The notes under the pieces: generated by a model
The model's input: the letters and a program-made list of their open reading frames with translations, nothing else
Databases searched by the model: none
What the model was told of the DNA's origin: nothing
Assembly (NCBI RefSeq): GCF_021390515.1
Contig: NZ_JAJUXI010000009.1
Location: 248,001-312,000, forward strand
Length of the DNA: 64,000 nucleotides
Direction of reading: 5' to 3'
Source of the DNA: Dyadobacter sp. CY326
Lineage (GTDB): Bacteria > Bacteroidota > Bacteroidia > Cytophagales > Spirosomataceae
Shown: piece after piece, positions 15,354 to 24,400 of the stretch
Numbering within the stretch: the first letter of the stretch is position 1
Layout: each line of letters opens with the position of its first letter
Position numbers and translations under genes: made by a program

Positions 15354-16604
15354 ATGAAACGAAGAGATGTTTTTAGGAGCTTAATACTTCTGCCGGTGAC
15401 GGGGAATATTTTATCAAAACAACTTTATACAGCCACTCCTTTAATAAAAAGTAAATCAATGCCTGACCTGCATCGCGATGCATTTGTCATGGACGGGCAT
15501 ACGCATGTGATGAGCCGCGAGCTGATGTTCAAAACCGATATCGGACAGCGTTATCCGGATGGGACCGTTGATCTGCCCAGGGCAAAGGAAGGCGGATTGG
15601 ACGCCATGTTCTTTTCGGTTTACACGCCTGAAAATTATTATCCCGGAAGGTTTGAGATCAAAAATACTTTCCGTGTGGTCAATCTTGCATTGGATCAGAT
15701 CAGGAAGAATCAAGCAATGATCGAGCTGGCGCTGACGGCTTCTGACATTGAACGCATCAATAAAAAAGGCAAAATTGCGGCTTTCCTTGATTTGGAAGGC
15801 GGTTATGACCTCCATGGCGACCTTGACTTGCTGCGTGCGCTTTACAAACTAGGCTTACGCTCCATGCAGCTGACCGCGCACAGCACAACAAACGCATTTA
15901 TCGACGCCTGCAATGATGTCTACACCTGGGGCGGCATTAATGATCACGGAAAGGCGGTGATAAAGGAAATGAATGATCTCGGCATGGTTATCAATGTGGC
16001 CCACGCTTCCAACGACGCCATTATTCAGTCAGCTGCCGCCAGCCGGCACCCGGTAATTTATAGTCATGGAGGTTTTCATAAAATCGTTGATCATCCCCGC
16101 TGCATCACGGATGAAGCTGCAAAAGCCATCGCCTCGAAAGGCGGCGTTATCGGCGTCCATTTTGGCAGCCTTTTCAACAATCCGAAATATTGGGCTTGGC
16201 AGAGACCCAATAATCCAATCAGGGTGCAGCCCAATCCGCAACCCAAAACGCCACGGATTTTTGCTTCTCACGTCACCACGCAGACCATTGAAGAGGTTGA
16301 TAAAGAATTTGCGCGCGAGCTTCCCTTTACTTTCAAAGGAACCATCCCGGAAGAATATTGGATGCACGTGGACCAGCTGGCTAGGGTGATCGATTATGGC
16401 GTGAACCTGGTGGGCGAAGATCACATTGCCCTGGGCTCCGATTTGGACGGCGGCCCCGAACTTCCGCACGAGATCAAGGACATAAGCGATTTTCCGCAAA
16501 TAACCATCGCCATGCAAAAGCTGGGTTACAGTGATCAGCGAATTAAAAAAATACTCGGCCTGAACTGGCTCCGTGTAATCCGGGAGGTTACTGAGGGAAA
16601 ATGA
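15354..16604 (+). CDS. M19 family (renal) dipeptidase, exported
   Basis: A 416-residue metallopeptidase homologue. Metal-site motifs appear in order: DGHTH near residue 47, LEGGYDL (bridging Glu), INVAHASND, IYSHGGFH and ALGSDLDGGPE. In most family members the first motif is DGHND (H-x-D); here the second ligand is His, making H-x-H. The N-terminus (MKRRDVFRSLILLPVTG) looks like a twin-arginine export signal. The frame is open from a TTG at 15330, but the ATG at 15354, where the signal begins, is preferred. It probably cleaves dipeptides or D-amino-acid-containing peptides in the periplasm. Confidence 0.88.
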   Translation: MKRRDVFRSLILLPVTGNILSKQLYTATPLIKSKSMPDLHRDAFVMDGHTHVMSRELMFKTDIGQRYPDGTVDLPRAKEGGLDAMFFSVYTPENYYPGRFEIKNTFRVVNLALDQIRKNQAMIELALTASDIERINKKGKIAAFLDLEGGYDLHGDLDLLRALYKLGLRSMQLTAHSTTNAFIDACNDVYTWGGINDHGKAVIKEMNDLGMVINVAHASNDAIIQSAAASRHPVIYSHGGFHKIVDHPRCITDEAAKAIASKGGVIGVHFGSLFNNPKYWAWQRPNNPIRVQPNPQPKTPRIFASHVTTQTIEEVDKEFARELPFTFKGTIPEEYWMHVDQLARVIDYGVNLVGEDHIALGSDLDGGPELPHEIKDISDFPQITIAMQKLGYSDQRIKKILGLNWLRVIREVTEGK

Positions 16605-16620
16605 TGTATCATATTAGAAA

Positions 16621-16654
16621 AAATGCCCGCTAACCATTAGTCAGCGGGCATTTT
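16621..16654. terminator. Bidirectional terminator between convergent genes
   Basis: ATGCCCGCT and AGCGGGCAT form a 9-bp stem around an 11-base loop, with A-rich sequence before and TTTT after. It lies between the converging dipeptidase and small secreted protein genes. Confidence 0.85.
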
Positions 16655-16675
16655 GCCTTTGTATCAAACAATGAA

Positions 16676-17047
16676 TCACTTTTTAGCTTCCTTGACCGCC
16701 TTTATTGGGAAATCTCCGTATTGAGATGAAATGATTCCCGTCAGCGTGTCGCCTTTTTGCATTAAACTATATTTGAAAACACCAGCCTGGGATTCTGTTG
16801 AAAAAACCACTTTACCCTGATCAACCGTCAAATCCTTCATTTCCTGCTTTTCGGTGTCGCCTACATAACCCGTCGTTTTGTTGTCTTTTTGCTCAAAAGT
16901 AAAGAATCCGGACTCATATTCCGGCGGCACGTCACTGATCAGATATTTCCATGTTCCTACAATGTCGTCGGCTGTAACCGCCTTTTTGGCTGCAATGGAG
17001 AAGAAACCAACTGCAATAATCATGAGGATGTAATACTTTGTTTTCAT
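16676..17047 (-). CDS. Small secreted lipocalin-like protein of unknown function
   Basis: A 123-residue protein with an N-terminal signal peptide (YYILMIIAVGFFSIAA). The mature part reads as alternating beta strands (IVGTWKYLIS, VVFSTESQAG, FKYSLMQKGDTLTGII), similar in feel to lipocalin-like or extracellular calycin-type domains of Bacteroidota. The 'GTWKY' opening is typical of such barrels. No catalytic residues are apparent. It has its own terminator downstream. Confidence 0.65.
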   Translation of the reverse strand: MKTKYYILMIIAVGFFSIAAKKAVTADDIVGTWKYLISDVPPEYESGFFTFEQKDNKTTGYVGDTEKQEMKDLTVDQGKVVFSTESQAGVFKYSLMQKGDTLTGIISSQYGDFPIKAVKEAKK

Positions 17048-17141
17048 CGTAAATCGAAAGGTTAGAAGTTTGAAAGCAATGATGTATGATTTACAAATTA
17101 GTATAAATTCAATTCAGGTGCAAAAAATGCGCAGAAAAGTC

Positions 17142-18716
17142 CTATCGGGTCGTGTTTTCCAGCACGATCACGGATGGACTCTCGAGAAGCCATTTTTTGC
17201 CCAATCCGGTGGTGTCGCCTTGCGGGAGAAAATAGACAAACGAGCCGAGCACAAGATCCACGTCGCCGTCTGCATCCATATCACCTGCATCTATTGCCAC
17301 CCATCTTCCATTCGTTGCCTGCGGAAATGAATAATCGTCAAATTTCAGGTTTCCTTTATTGTTCAAATAAACAAAGCTCTCCTCCGGATAGCGCACGTAA
17401 TCCGGGAAAAAGGAGATCGCGGCAATGTCCAGATCTCCGTCCAGATCATAATCCCGCATCATTGCTTTGTAAGCCCCATTTAATTGGTAAAAATAGGTTT
17501 GCTTGAAGTTTGCTTTTCCATCATTTTGAAAAATATAAACGCCGTGATAATTCTTTAAAACCGGCGTTTTGTCCGCATTGTCCCCGCATACATATACAAT
17601 GTCGTCAAAGCCATCCTTATTAAAATCGGCCAGTTCAATGTATTGAGAGCCATTAAGCGGCAAAAAAGTGAGTAATCGCTTCTCTTCAAAGTTACCCGAT
17701 CCCTTGTTTTCGTAAAGAAAAACACCTTCATCGCCCTGTGCCATGAGCACGTAAATATCAGGCAGGCCATCACTGTTCGCGTCCTTGATTATTGCCGTAA
17801 TTGCGCCGGGTTTGTCGCGTAAAATCCTTTTGTCATAACCGCCCCGCCCATTGTTTTGAAACCAGGCTAATTGTCCGGTTTCGTTGCCAAATTCACAGGC
17901 TACAACATCGTCGAACCCATCTTTATTCAAATCTCCATAAGCCATTGACACTGGGCGCCGCAGGTTCGAAATGGCGATATCACCCAGTTTAAACTTGTTT
18001 TCAGGGCCATTTTTTATCAATCGCTGCATTGCGCCATGGGGTGCGTCCGTGGGGAAAATTCCTTTGCCGGCAGTGATCAGATAAGCCTCATTGGCTTTTT
18101 CATAAAATTGAACGGGCGTGGATTCAAGCGGGATACTATAATTTTCTTTAAGGTCGGGAGTAAGCAATGTCAAAATGTGTTGTCGCGGTTTTGAATCACT
18201 GAACGCAATGCCTCGGTTATCGGGAAGAATCTTGACCATTGTCGTCAATGCCGGACGATGGGAAAACGCCGTTTCGCGATATTTGAAATGCTTTAAACCA
18301 ATGTGGATTCGGCTTTTGCGAAGGGGAGGGGCAATGGTGTCGGGGGCCAGGCTCAGATAGTATCTTTGTATTTTGTCCCAATCCGCTTTTGCCAAAACCG
18401 GCGCCTCGGGAAAGATGTTCGCATTACGCACAATGTCGCCGCTAATGCCCGGATCAAACAAGCTGTCAGGCCTGAACCCACCTGCATATACGCCCATCCG
18501 GTGTCCCATCGCCGAAAGCACATTTTTCCAACCGGCCTTGGTCAACATTTCGGGCTCAACAAACGCATGGCAACGGCTGCAATGCGCTAACGAAAGTTCC
18601 TTCCCGGAAAGTCCCGAAGCAGGCGGTTCCTGAAATTCGATTTTATCATTTTGCTTTTTTTCAGCACAGTCAACGAAGAGGGAAACGAAAAGGCTGAGTA
18701 GGAGGAGTTGTCTCAT
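17142..18716 (-). CDS. Secreted c-type cytochrome/FG-GAP repeat fusion protein
   Basis: A 524-residue protein with a signal peptide ending in Cys (LSLFVSLFVDC; the Asp before Cys makes it a poor lipobox). One heme c site, CSRCH, lies near residue 46, followed by a cytochrome-like region ending YYLSLAPD. From about residue 145 on there are at least four FG-GAP/VCBS-type calcium-binding repeats with D-x-N/D-x-D-G-x-x-D motifs (DLNKDGFDD, DANSDGLPD, DFNKDGFDD, DMDADGDVD), giving a beta-propeller. A heme domain joined to a propeller suggests a periplasmic or surface electron-transfer or binding role; the partner is unknown. Confidence 0.82.
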   Translation of the reverse strand: MRQLLLLSLFVSLFVDCAEKKQNDKIEFQEPPASGLSGKELSLAHCSRCHAFVEPEMLTKAGWKNVLSAMGHRMGVYAGGFRPDSLFDPGISGDIVRNANIFPEAPVLAKADWDKIQRYYLSLAPDTIAPPLRKSRIHIGLKHFKYRETAFSHRPALTTMVKILPDNRGIAFSDSKPRQHILTLLTPDLKENYSIPLESTPVQFYEKANEAYLITAGKGIFPTDAPHGAMQRLIKNGPENKFKLGDIAISNLRRPVSMAYGDLNKDGFDDVVACEFGNETGQLAWFQNNGRGGYDKRILRDKPGAITAIIKDANSDGLPDIYVLMAQGDEGVFLYENKGSGNFEEKRLLTFLPLNGSQYIELADFNKDGFDDIVYVCGDNADKTPVLKNYHGVYIFQNDGKANFKQTYFYQLNGAYKAMMRDYDLDGDLDIAAISFFPDYVRYPEESFVYLNNKGNLKFDDYSFPQATNGRWVAIDAGDMDADGDVDLVLGSFVYFLPQGDTTGLGKKWLLESPSVIVLENTTR

Positions 18717-18825
18717 ACACGAAGAACAACTTATTTTTTAATTTCCCAAAGCAAAGTTCTGATTTCAATGTTCTAAACACTTTTGAACAACTCGCAGAAA
18801 GTGTCACAGGAAAATCATGCGAAAT

Positions 18826-21174
18826 TCAGTCATCGTAAGCCACCTCCAACCGCAATGCGTGTAACCCGCTAATGCCTTGCAGATCTTCCAATTCGAGATC
18901 TTCCATTGCTGGCGTGAGCGCATTGGAATCTTGCAAATAATGGATAAATGGCAGGTAATCTTCGATGTCTTTTTTGTTGAAAAATATCAAAGCAATTTTG
19001 TCTGGCTGGGTCAGCCGTTCATTGGTATTGCGAATGTGAACTTTGTCAATTCGTTTTTTAATGATTTGATAACGAATGTTATAGGCTCCTTCCACGTCAA
19101 ATTTCCGCTCATCGGCACGAAAGCTGATGTCGATCATGTGGTTGTGGACAAAAATCAGTTGCGTAGTTGCAAGCGGTCGTGGCATTGCCGACATGAGTGA
19201 ACGCGTGAGCCGCGCAATGGCGATCATGGACGAAAGTTGCCATAACCGGACGTTTTTAAGGTGAAAATGATTGAATGGTTTTGCGGGACTAATGGATTGA
19301 CCAATGTAAATGTCATACTCCACGCCATCGGTTCTGAATTTTTCGAAATAACAAGGAAAGGGTTGTTGCAGCCTGTCCTTTTCAGACTCGAAATAGTTGT
19401 TTACCGCATCGGTGATCATGTTCATGGAAAGTTCGAAAGCGCTCCGGTTGCGGAAAATAGCGCCCGTTTCGGGCTGCGTTGCATTCAAATATTCATTGAT
19501 AATGTTGCTCGTTTCCGGCTGCTGCTCACTCAAATGCATCAAGTAATCCTTGCTTTCATTTCCTAAAAAATGGTTCAGGTTATTCTCTCCTGCATTGTTC
19601 CATGCTCCCGATTCAAGCGTCTGCTGCCACTTTTTGCAAGTGAAAGTCAGTTCCTGCATGAGCGAAGAATTATCCCAGGATTGTAATGCAGCGAACGCAG
19701 CACCAAGCAATTCCAGCTGAAAAGCCAGATCTTTGGCGGTGGCAGCATTCCTTTCCAGCGTGGAATTGCGGATATCAATGGCGCCATAAAGCGGGTAAAC
19801 CTGTTTGAAGCAGATCGGTTCTGTTTCCCGCGGCAGGTTTTTCTTTTTCTTGTGCAAATGATGCCAGGCCGCCTCGTTGAATTTCCACTGGACAGCAGGC
19901 TGGATCGAAGTAAACTTTTCTTTGATAATGTTCTCCAATTCCAGGTTGAACTCATCAATATAAATCTGTAAAAGTTGCCCAATCGGCTCAAATGCTGGTT
20001 CTAGCATGGATAAAGTCTTTTCGTCAAAAACCTCTTCCTGCCACGTGTGCATGCACAAAACGCCCACGGGAGTTTCGTCGAAAAATACGGGAAGCAAGGC
20101 AAGCGAACGAACGCCTTCTTTTCTGAATGGCCCCAAAAAGGCAATCTGCATTTCCTTTTCGCCACCGATATCCGGCGAATAAAAAGAAATCGGCTTGGCG
20201 GCATAACCTTCTGCCTGCTTCGAAAATGCCTCCGGCGTCAGCCGATCCTGGCCCCAAACCCGGAACATAATGCCCGTTCCCGCAGTTTCGTAGCCATAAA
20301 CAGCCCGTTTGTTGACCCGCACAAAAGGAAACATATCGAATTCAATGCGATTGTTCCTTACGAGTGTTTTCAGCGAATGAATGATGTTGTGATAGCGCTC
20401 CGCTTCCTGGCCCGGAATGCGGTTCAGTCTCACTTTTCGGATATTTTCGACAGCCATTTTGCTCGTCACGTCCGACACATTGAGCACCGAAAAGCCACGA
20501 AACTTGAACGATGTCAGCGGAAGCACATTTTCCAGCACCAAGTGACCATTCTCCTCGCTGAACCGCGCGTAAAGTTCGGTGAAATCGAGTGCAGGCAATT
20601 CGCCTTTTGGGGTGATCTCTACAAAATCGGTGTTTACAAAAACCTCAAAATAGCGCATTAGTCCCGTCTCAGGATTGATCCAGGCGTAATATTGCTCGAT
20701 TTTCGCCGGCACTTTAAAATTATAAAGCCGCTGCATGATCAATGTGTAAATGACATGCAGCCGTTCTTTGAAAAAATCCCCGGGCGACCTCTTATTAATA
20801 AACTGATCGGCATCAAGCGGTTTTTGCGCAATCATTTCATAAAGCAGATCCGTCCCGTAAAAAACTTTGGGATACAATGGAACGCTCAGTCCCCAAACAT
20901 GCTGTATTTCAGGCAGCAAGACTGGTGAGAGGCAGGCATAAATGTGTTCGAAAAAGCCGTCATATTGCTCGATATCTTGAAGCGGAATGTCGTTTTCGGG
21001 AATGTTATGCTGCCGGAAATAATCGAGGGTTTGGTGATAAAAGGCCGCTTTGAGCGTGGTTTCTTCCGCTGCGCGCCGTTCGACAAAGCGTATAAAGGGC
21101 ATAAAAGAAACAGCAGCGTCAACCGACAGCCCCAGAGATTGAAACCCGGAAACATCCTGAATCTTTACTTTCAT
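18826..21174 (-). CDS. Large cytoplasmic protein with GAF-like domain
   Basis: A 782-residue soluble protein without signal peptide or membrane segment. A central region around residues 280-415 has the beta-alpha pattern of a GAF domain, ending LPVFFDETPVGVLCMHTW and EPAFEPIGQLLQIYIDE. Downstream is a stretch VYPLYGAIDIRNST followed by long helices. I know of similar GAF-annotated proteins in Cytophagales but not of a function. No catalytic GGDEF, kinase or cyclase motif is present, so it may be a sensor or scaffold. It is transcribed away from the DUF4249 gene side with no clear operon partner. Confidence 0.65.
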   Translation of the reverse strand: MKVKIQDVSGFQSLGLSVDAAVSFMPFIRFVERRAAEETTLKAAFYHQTLDYFRQHNIPENDIPLQDIEQYDGFFEHIYACLSPVLLPEIQHVWGLSVPLYPKVFYGTDLLYEMIAQKPLDADQFINKRSPGDFFKERLHVIYTLIMQRLYNFKVPAKIEQYYAWINPETGLMRYFEVFVNTDFVEITPKGELPALDFTELYARFSEENGHLVLENVLPLTSFKFRGFSVLNVSDVTSKMAVENIRKVRLNRIPGQEAERYHNIIHSLKTLVRNNRIEFDMFPFVRVNKRAVYGYETAGTGIMFRVWGQDRLTPEAFSKQAEGYAAKPISFYSPDIGGEKEMQIAFLGPFRKEGVRSLALLPVFFDETPVGVLCMHTWQEEVFDEKTLSMLEPAFEPIGQLLQIYIDEFNLELENIIKEKFTSIQPAVQWKFNEAAWHHLHKKKKNLPRETEPICFKQVYPLYGAIDIRNSTLERNAATAKDLAFQLELLGAAFAALQSWDNSSLMQELTFTCKKWQQTLESGAWNNAGENNLNHFLGNESKDYLMHLSEQQPETSNIINEYLNATQPETGAIFRNRSAFELSMNMITDAVNNYFESEKDRLQQPFPCYFEKFRTDGVEYDIYIGQSISPAKPFNHFHLKNVRLWQLSSMIAIARLTRSLMSAMPRPLATTQLIFVHNHMIDISFRADERKFDVEGAYNIRYQIIKKRIDKVHIRNTNERLTQPDKIALIFFNKKDIEDYLPFIHYLQDSNALTPAMEDLELEDLQGISGLHALRLEVAYDD

Positions 21175-21290
21175 GTTGTTTAGGCGCCACTAAATGAACC
21201 ACTTATCACTTAATTACCTAAAAATAAGACATCCACATGAAAAGTTAAGCACTTTCTTATTTTGGGGCACATCAATGGGCATGTGCTTGA

Positions 21291-22418
21291 CTACCAGAAT
21301 TTTGGCCTGTCTGTTGTGCCGCCCTGCACACGGCAGTCTGCACAGCTTTGGGGGGTGCCGAGCACAAATTCGCTGCGCATGCCGGCATAGGACAGCATGA
21401 GCGCGGTTGTTTCCAGTCCGCATTGATAATTGCTTATCGGCTTACAAACCACGTCGAATGTGTCTGCGGGCATACACGTTGCATATTTTCCAAGACGCGG
21501 CGTAATGGTGAGTCGCTTGGTTTCCTCGGTGGAAGCGCTGAAATAGCCAAAAACGAGTTCTTTGTTGTTGGCAGTATTTTTAATGTTGCCCGTCACTTGT
21601 GACGGTTGTGGATCGAACAGACTTCCGGTTCCCTGTGTCGTTTTTGAAAGTGTTGTCCAATATTCGAATGCAGCACGCGACAAGCCATATTGCCTGACGA
21701 GAACACTGTATTTGATAAAAAGCTTGTTTGTGGAAACGGGCACGCGGAAAATGGGCAGATCTTTGATGACATCACTGGAAAGCTTCACCGTGGTGCCTAA
21801 TAAAATGCTTCCGGATCGCTGGCTGCCCCAGCATTGGTTAATGTCTTTTGTGCGGGTAACGTACTTTTTATCGATTACTTCAATGTAAGAATTATAAGCT
21901 GCGCGATATTCCCAGGTCTCCTCAAATTTCCATCGGTAAAACTGCGTCTTGCCATGCGCGTCGTGCGCATTGACGTAAAAAACCATTGCATCCTGGAAGC
22001 TGTCGAATTTCGTGGTAACACTGTCGATCGGAGGCGTGAGGCTAACGGTCACATATTCGGATAAATATTCCTTTCCGTCCTGCGTTTTTACGCGGAGGCG
22101 ATATTTTCCGGCCATGCTATATTGTTTGGGAGAAAGTGTGTAAAGGCCTGACCGGGTTTCGGAAAAATCATACTTTTCCCCCGATTCAGCTTCTACGGAG
22201 ATTGAAGCGCCTGTTTCAATCGTCGGCTTGGCGTTGTCATTTACATTCTGTGTTCTGCTTAGTTCTATCCGGCTCGTATCTTGTCCGACATTCAAAAAGC
22301 CATCCACAACCAGATAATTTTCTGGCGAATTGACCTCAGGAGGAGAAAAAGGCTCAATGCAGCCCTCCATCAAAAACAGCGAAATACAAGAAAACAACTT
22401 AAGTAAACGATATCTCAT
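21291..22418 (-). CDS. DUF4249 family lipoprotein
   Basis: A 375-residue outer-membrane-type lipoprotein. The signal peptide ends LFLMEGCIEPFSPPEV, and the opening 'EPF.P....LVVDG' followed by an Ig-like beta region (GKYRLRVKTQDGKEYLS) is characteristic of DUF4249. In Bacteroidota such proteins usually accompany a TonB-dependent receptor of the carboxypeptidase-regulatory type; none is adjacent here, so this one appears to be an orphan. A -7 box (22474-22481) lies 56 bp upstream. The C-terminal part contains several Cys residues (TCMPADTFDVVCKPISNYQC). Confidence 0.85.
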   Translation of the reverse strand: MRYRLLKLFSCISLFLMEGCIEPFSPPEVNSPENYLVVDGFLNVGQDTSRIELSRTQNVNDNAKPTIETGASISVEAESGEKYDFSETRSGLYTLSPKQYSMAGKYRLRVKTQDGKEYLSEYVTVSLTPPIDSVTTKFDSFQDAMVFYVNAHDAHGKTQFYRWKFEETWEYRAAYNSYIEVIDKKYVTRTKDINQCWGSQRSGSILLGTTVKLSSDVIKDLPIFRVPVSTNKLFIKYSVLVRQYGLSRAAFEYWTTLSKTTQGTGSLFDPQPSQVTGNIKNTANNKELVFGYFSASTEETKRLTITPRLGKYATCMPADTFDVVCKPISNYQCGLETTALMLSYAGMRSEFVLGTPQSCADCRVQGGTTDRPKFW

Positions 22419-22473
22419 CTAATCTTTTCTTACTAAGATCTGAAATTGCAATTAAATCACGAAGCAATCCTAA

Positions 22474-22481
22474 CAAAATTA
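22474..22481 (-). promoter_or_regulatory. -7 promoter box of the DUF4249 gene
   Basis: On the minus strand TAATTTTG matches TAnnTTTG 55 bp before the start codon. A good -33 element is not visible. Confidence 0.4.
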
Positions 22482-22526
22482 TCGCCGAATGGTTACTTAA
22501 ATGTGTGAGTGACGCCATTCTCCAAC

Positions 22527-23324
22527 TCACTTCCCCATCCATTTCTTGAAATCGTTCGTTTTTTCGCGGCTTACGATTGCTTCTTTGTCGAAGATGGGTT
22601 TCAATGTCAGGGCCAGGCGGTTGTTGTAGTAGGGCTGGATCTGGGTTACGGATTGGTGGGTAATGATGAGGCCGCGGTTGATTCTGAAAAAACGGTCGGG
22701 GTCAAGGAAAAGCTCCATTTCGTCCATTCGGTAATCGACCACGAACTTTTGTCCCTGGTGATTTTTGAAAAAACTCACACCGTCTTCAATAAAGAAATAC
22801 GCGATTTCTGAAATTTCAACCGAAAGCATTCTTGCGCCTTGCTTTACCAAAAAGCGCTTGCGGTAATCGGTCACCGGCTGCTGCAATTGAAGATTTTTCA
22901 GAATGCTTTCCAAATTGGCGGAAAGCGCCGGAACTTCTGCATTGCGCTGATTACCAGTGAGATCATAATATTTTCGAATGCTGCGTTGCAAATCTTCCTG
23001 CTGAACAGGTTTGAGCAAATAATCAATGCTGTTGACCTTGAAAGCCTGCAATGCATATTCGTCGTAGGAAGTCGTGAAAATCACAGTGCTCCGAATCGCG
23101 ACGCGGTTGAAAATTTCAAAGCTTTGACCATCAGCCAATTCAATGTCCAGGAAGATGATATCGGGCTCAGCTTCGCCTTGTGCGCGGTTTTCGGAAATCC
23201 ACTCCACGGTTGCGGCAATGCTGGGCGTGATGCCTTTGATTACAAATTCGGGCGCGGTTTCTTCGAGCAACTTGGTGAGCTTGCGAACGGCCAGCTTCTC
23301 GTCTTCAACGATTAAAATGTTCAT
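22527..23324 (-). CDS. LytTR-family response regulator
   Basis: A 265-residue two-component response regulator. The receiver domain occupies residues 1-125 (MNILIVEDEKLAV, phosphoacceptor Asp in DIIFLDIELADG, and Lys in SIDYLLKPVQ). The C-terminal ~100 residues are a LytTR DNA-binding domain (IAYFFIEDGVSFF, FFRINRGLIITHQSV). Its start overlaps the stop of the upstream kinase by 4 bp, so it is the output of the two-kinase operon at 23321-25488. Confidence 0.95.
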   Translation of the reverse strand: MNILIVEDEKLAVRKLTKLLEETAPEFVIKGITPSIAATVEWISENRAQGEAEPDIIFLDIELADGQSFEIFNRVAIRSTVIFTTSYDEYALQAFKVNSIDYLLKPVQQEDLQRSIRKYYDLTGNQRNAEVPALSANLESILKNLQLQQPVTDYRKRFLVKQGARMLSVEISEIAYFFIEDGVSFFKNHQGQKFVVDYRMDEMELFLDPDRFFRINRGLIITHQSVTQIQPYYNNRLALTLKPIFDKEAIVSREKTNDFKKWMGK

Positions 23325-24400
23325 TGGTTTTCAGATTTTTGTGTCAGCAGCGGCAGTAAAACGGTGAAATAATCGGCATTCAGGTCTATCACCGGTTGCC
23401 GGTCAGAGAGCAGTTTGTATTTGGCTTCAATGTTGGCAAGGCCGAGTTTGGTAGACTTCACACGCGTTGATTTTTCAAGTAAGTTGTTACGCACTTCCAG
23501 CTGATCATTTCCAATTGACCTGATCTCGATCAAAAGCGGGTTTTTTTCCAGAATCGTGTTGTGCTTCACGGCGTTCTCGACCAATAATTGCAACGTAAGC
23601 GGCGGCACATAACTGTTTAATGCTGTTTCACTAACATTGATAACAAGCTCCAAACCAGTGTCATAGCGCGTTCGGAGCAGGTGATAATAGGATTTTATGA
23701 ATTTGATTTCGGTTGATAAGGTTGTGAGTTCATCCTGATTGGTTTGCAAGAGATAGCGATACACTTTTGCCATTTCATCGACAAACTGCTCGGCGCGCGC
23801 AGGTTCATCATTGATCAGCGCCGACAGCGTGTTCAGGCTGTTAAACAAAAAATGCGGATTAACCTGACTTTTCAGACTTTGCAGCTGCCCTTGTAACCCT
23901 GCCTTTTTGAGCGCTTCCTTATTGGTCTTGATCTCCTTCCATTTGCCGAGCGAATAATTGGCTTCATACAAGCAAGTCAGAAGCAAAATGGCCAGCAATT
24001 CAAACAAATACACATTGACCATTTTGCCGAAATTCAATTGTGCATTCAATGGTCTGAAATGAATGATAATCAATGCGTAAACCGTCACGTAAACGCCAGT
24101 AAGCACGCAAAATGACAAAGCAGTAAATCCCGCCCTTTTGAATGAAGAGTGGATGGAAGGATATTTTTGGGCAATGTATTGAGCCGCCCAATCGTGCGGA
24201 ATGAAGGCGAGCACAGTCATCAGCAAAATCATTAATGTTCCCAAAACGAAATTGGAAACACTGTCAAAATAGGGATCGCCGATGAGCAAGTAACTGATTG
24301 TGGGCACAAACCAAGGAACCAGCAGGACAAACATCCACCTGCCAAAGAGGCTGAGCCAGATTAACTGGCCTATCGACTGGAATTTGTAATGCGGCATCAT
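23321..24400 (-). CDS. LytS/YehU-type sensor histidine kinase (second of a tandem pair)
   Basis: A 359-residue membrane kinase with four transmembrane segments in the first ~170 residues and the histidine kinase domain after it. The phospho-acceptor His lies in NPHFLFNSLNTLSALIND. The ATP-binding N box is LLVENAVKHN, and a shortened G region follows (KLGLANIEAKY). It overlaps both neighbours by 4 bp (ATGA-type junctions). It is paralogous to the kinase encoded immediately upstream, which suggests tandem duplication with the single regulator downstream shared by both. Confidence 0.93.
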   Translation of the reverse strand: MMPHYKFQSIGQLIWLSLFGRWMFVLLVPWFVPTISYLLIGDPYFDSVSNFVLGTLMILLMTVLAFIPHDWAAQYIAQKYPSIHSSFKRAGFTALSFCVLTGVYVTVYALIIIHFRPLNAQLNFGKMVNVYLFELLAILLLTCLYEANYSLGKWKEIKTNKEALKKAGLQGQLQSLKSQVNPHFLFNSLNTLSALINDEPARAEQFVDEMAKVYRYLLQTNQDELTTLSTEIKFIKSYYHLLRTRYDTGLELVINVSETALNSYVPPLTLQLLVENAVKHNTILEKNPLLIEIRSIGNDQLEVRNNLLEKSTRVKSTKLGLANIEAKYKLLSDRQPVIDLNADYFTVLLPLLTQKSENQ

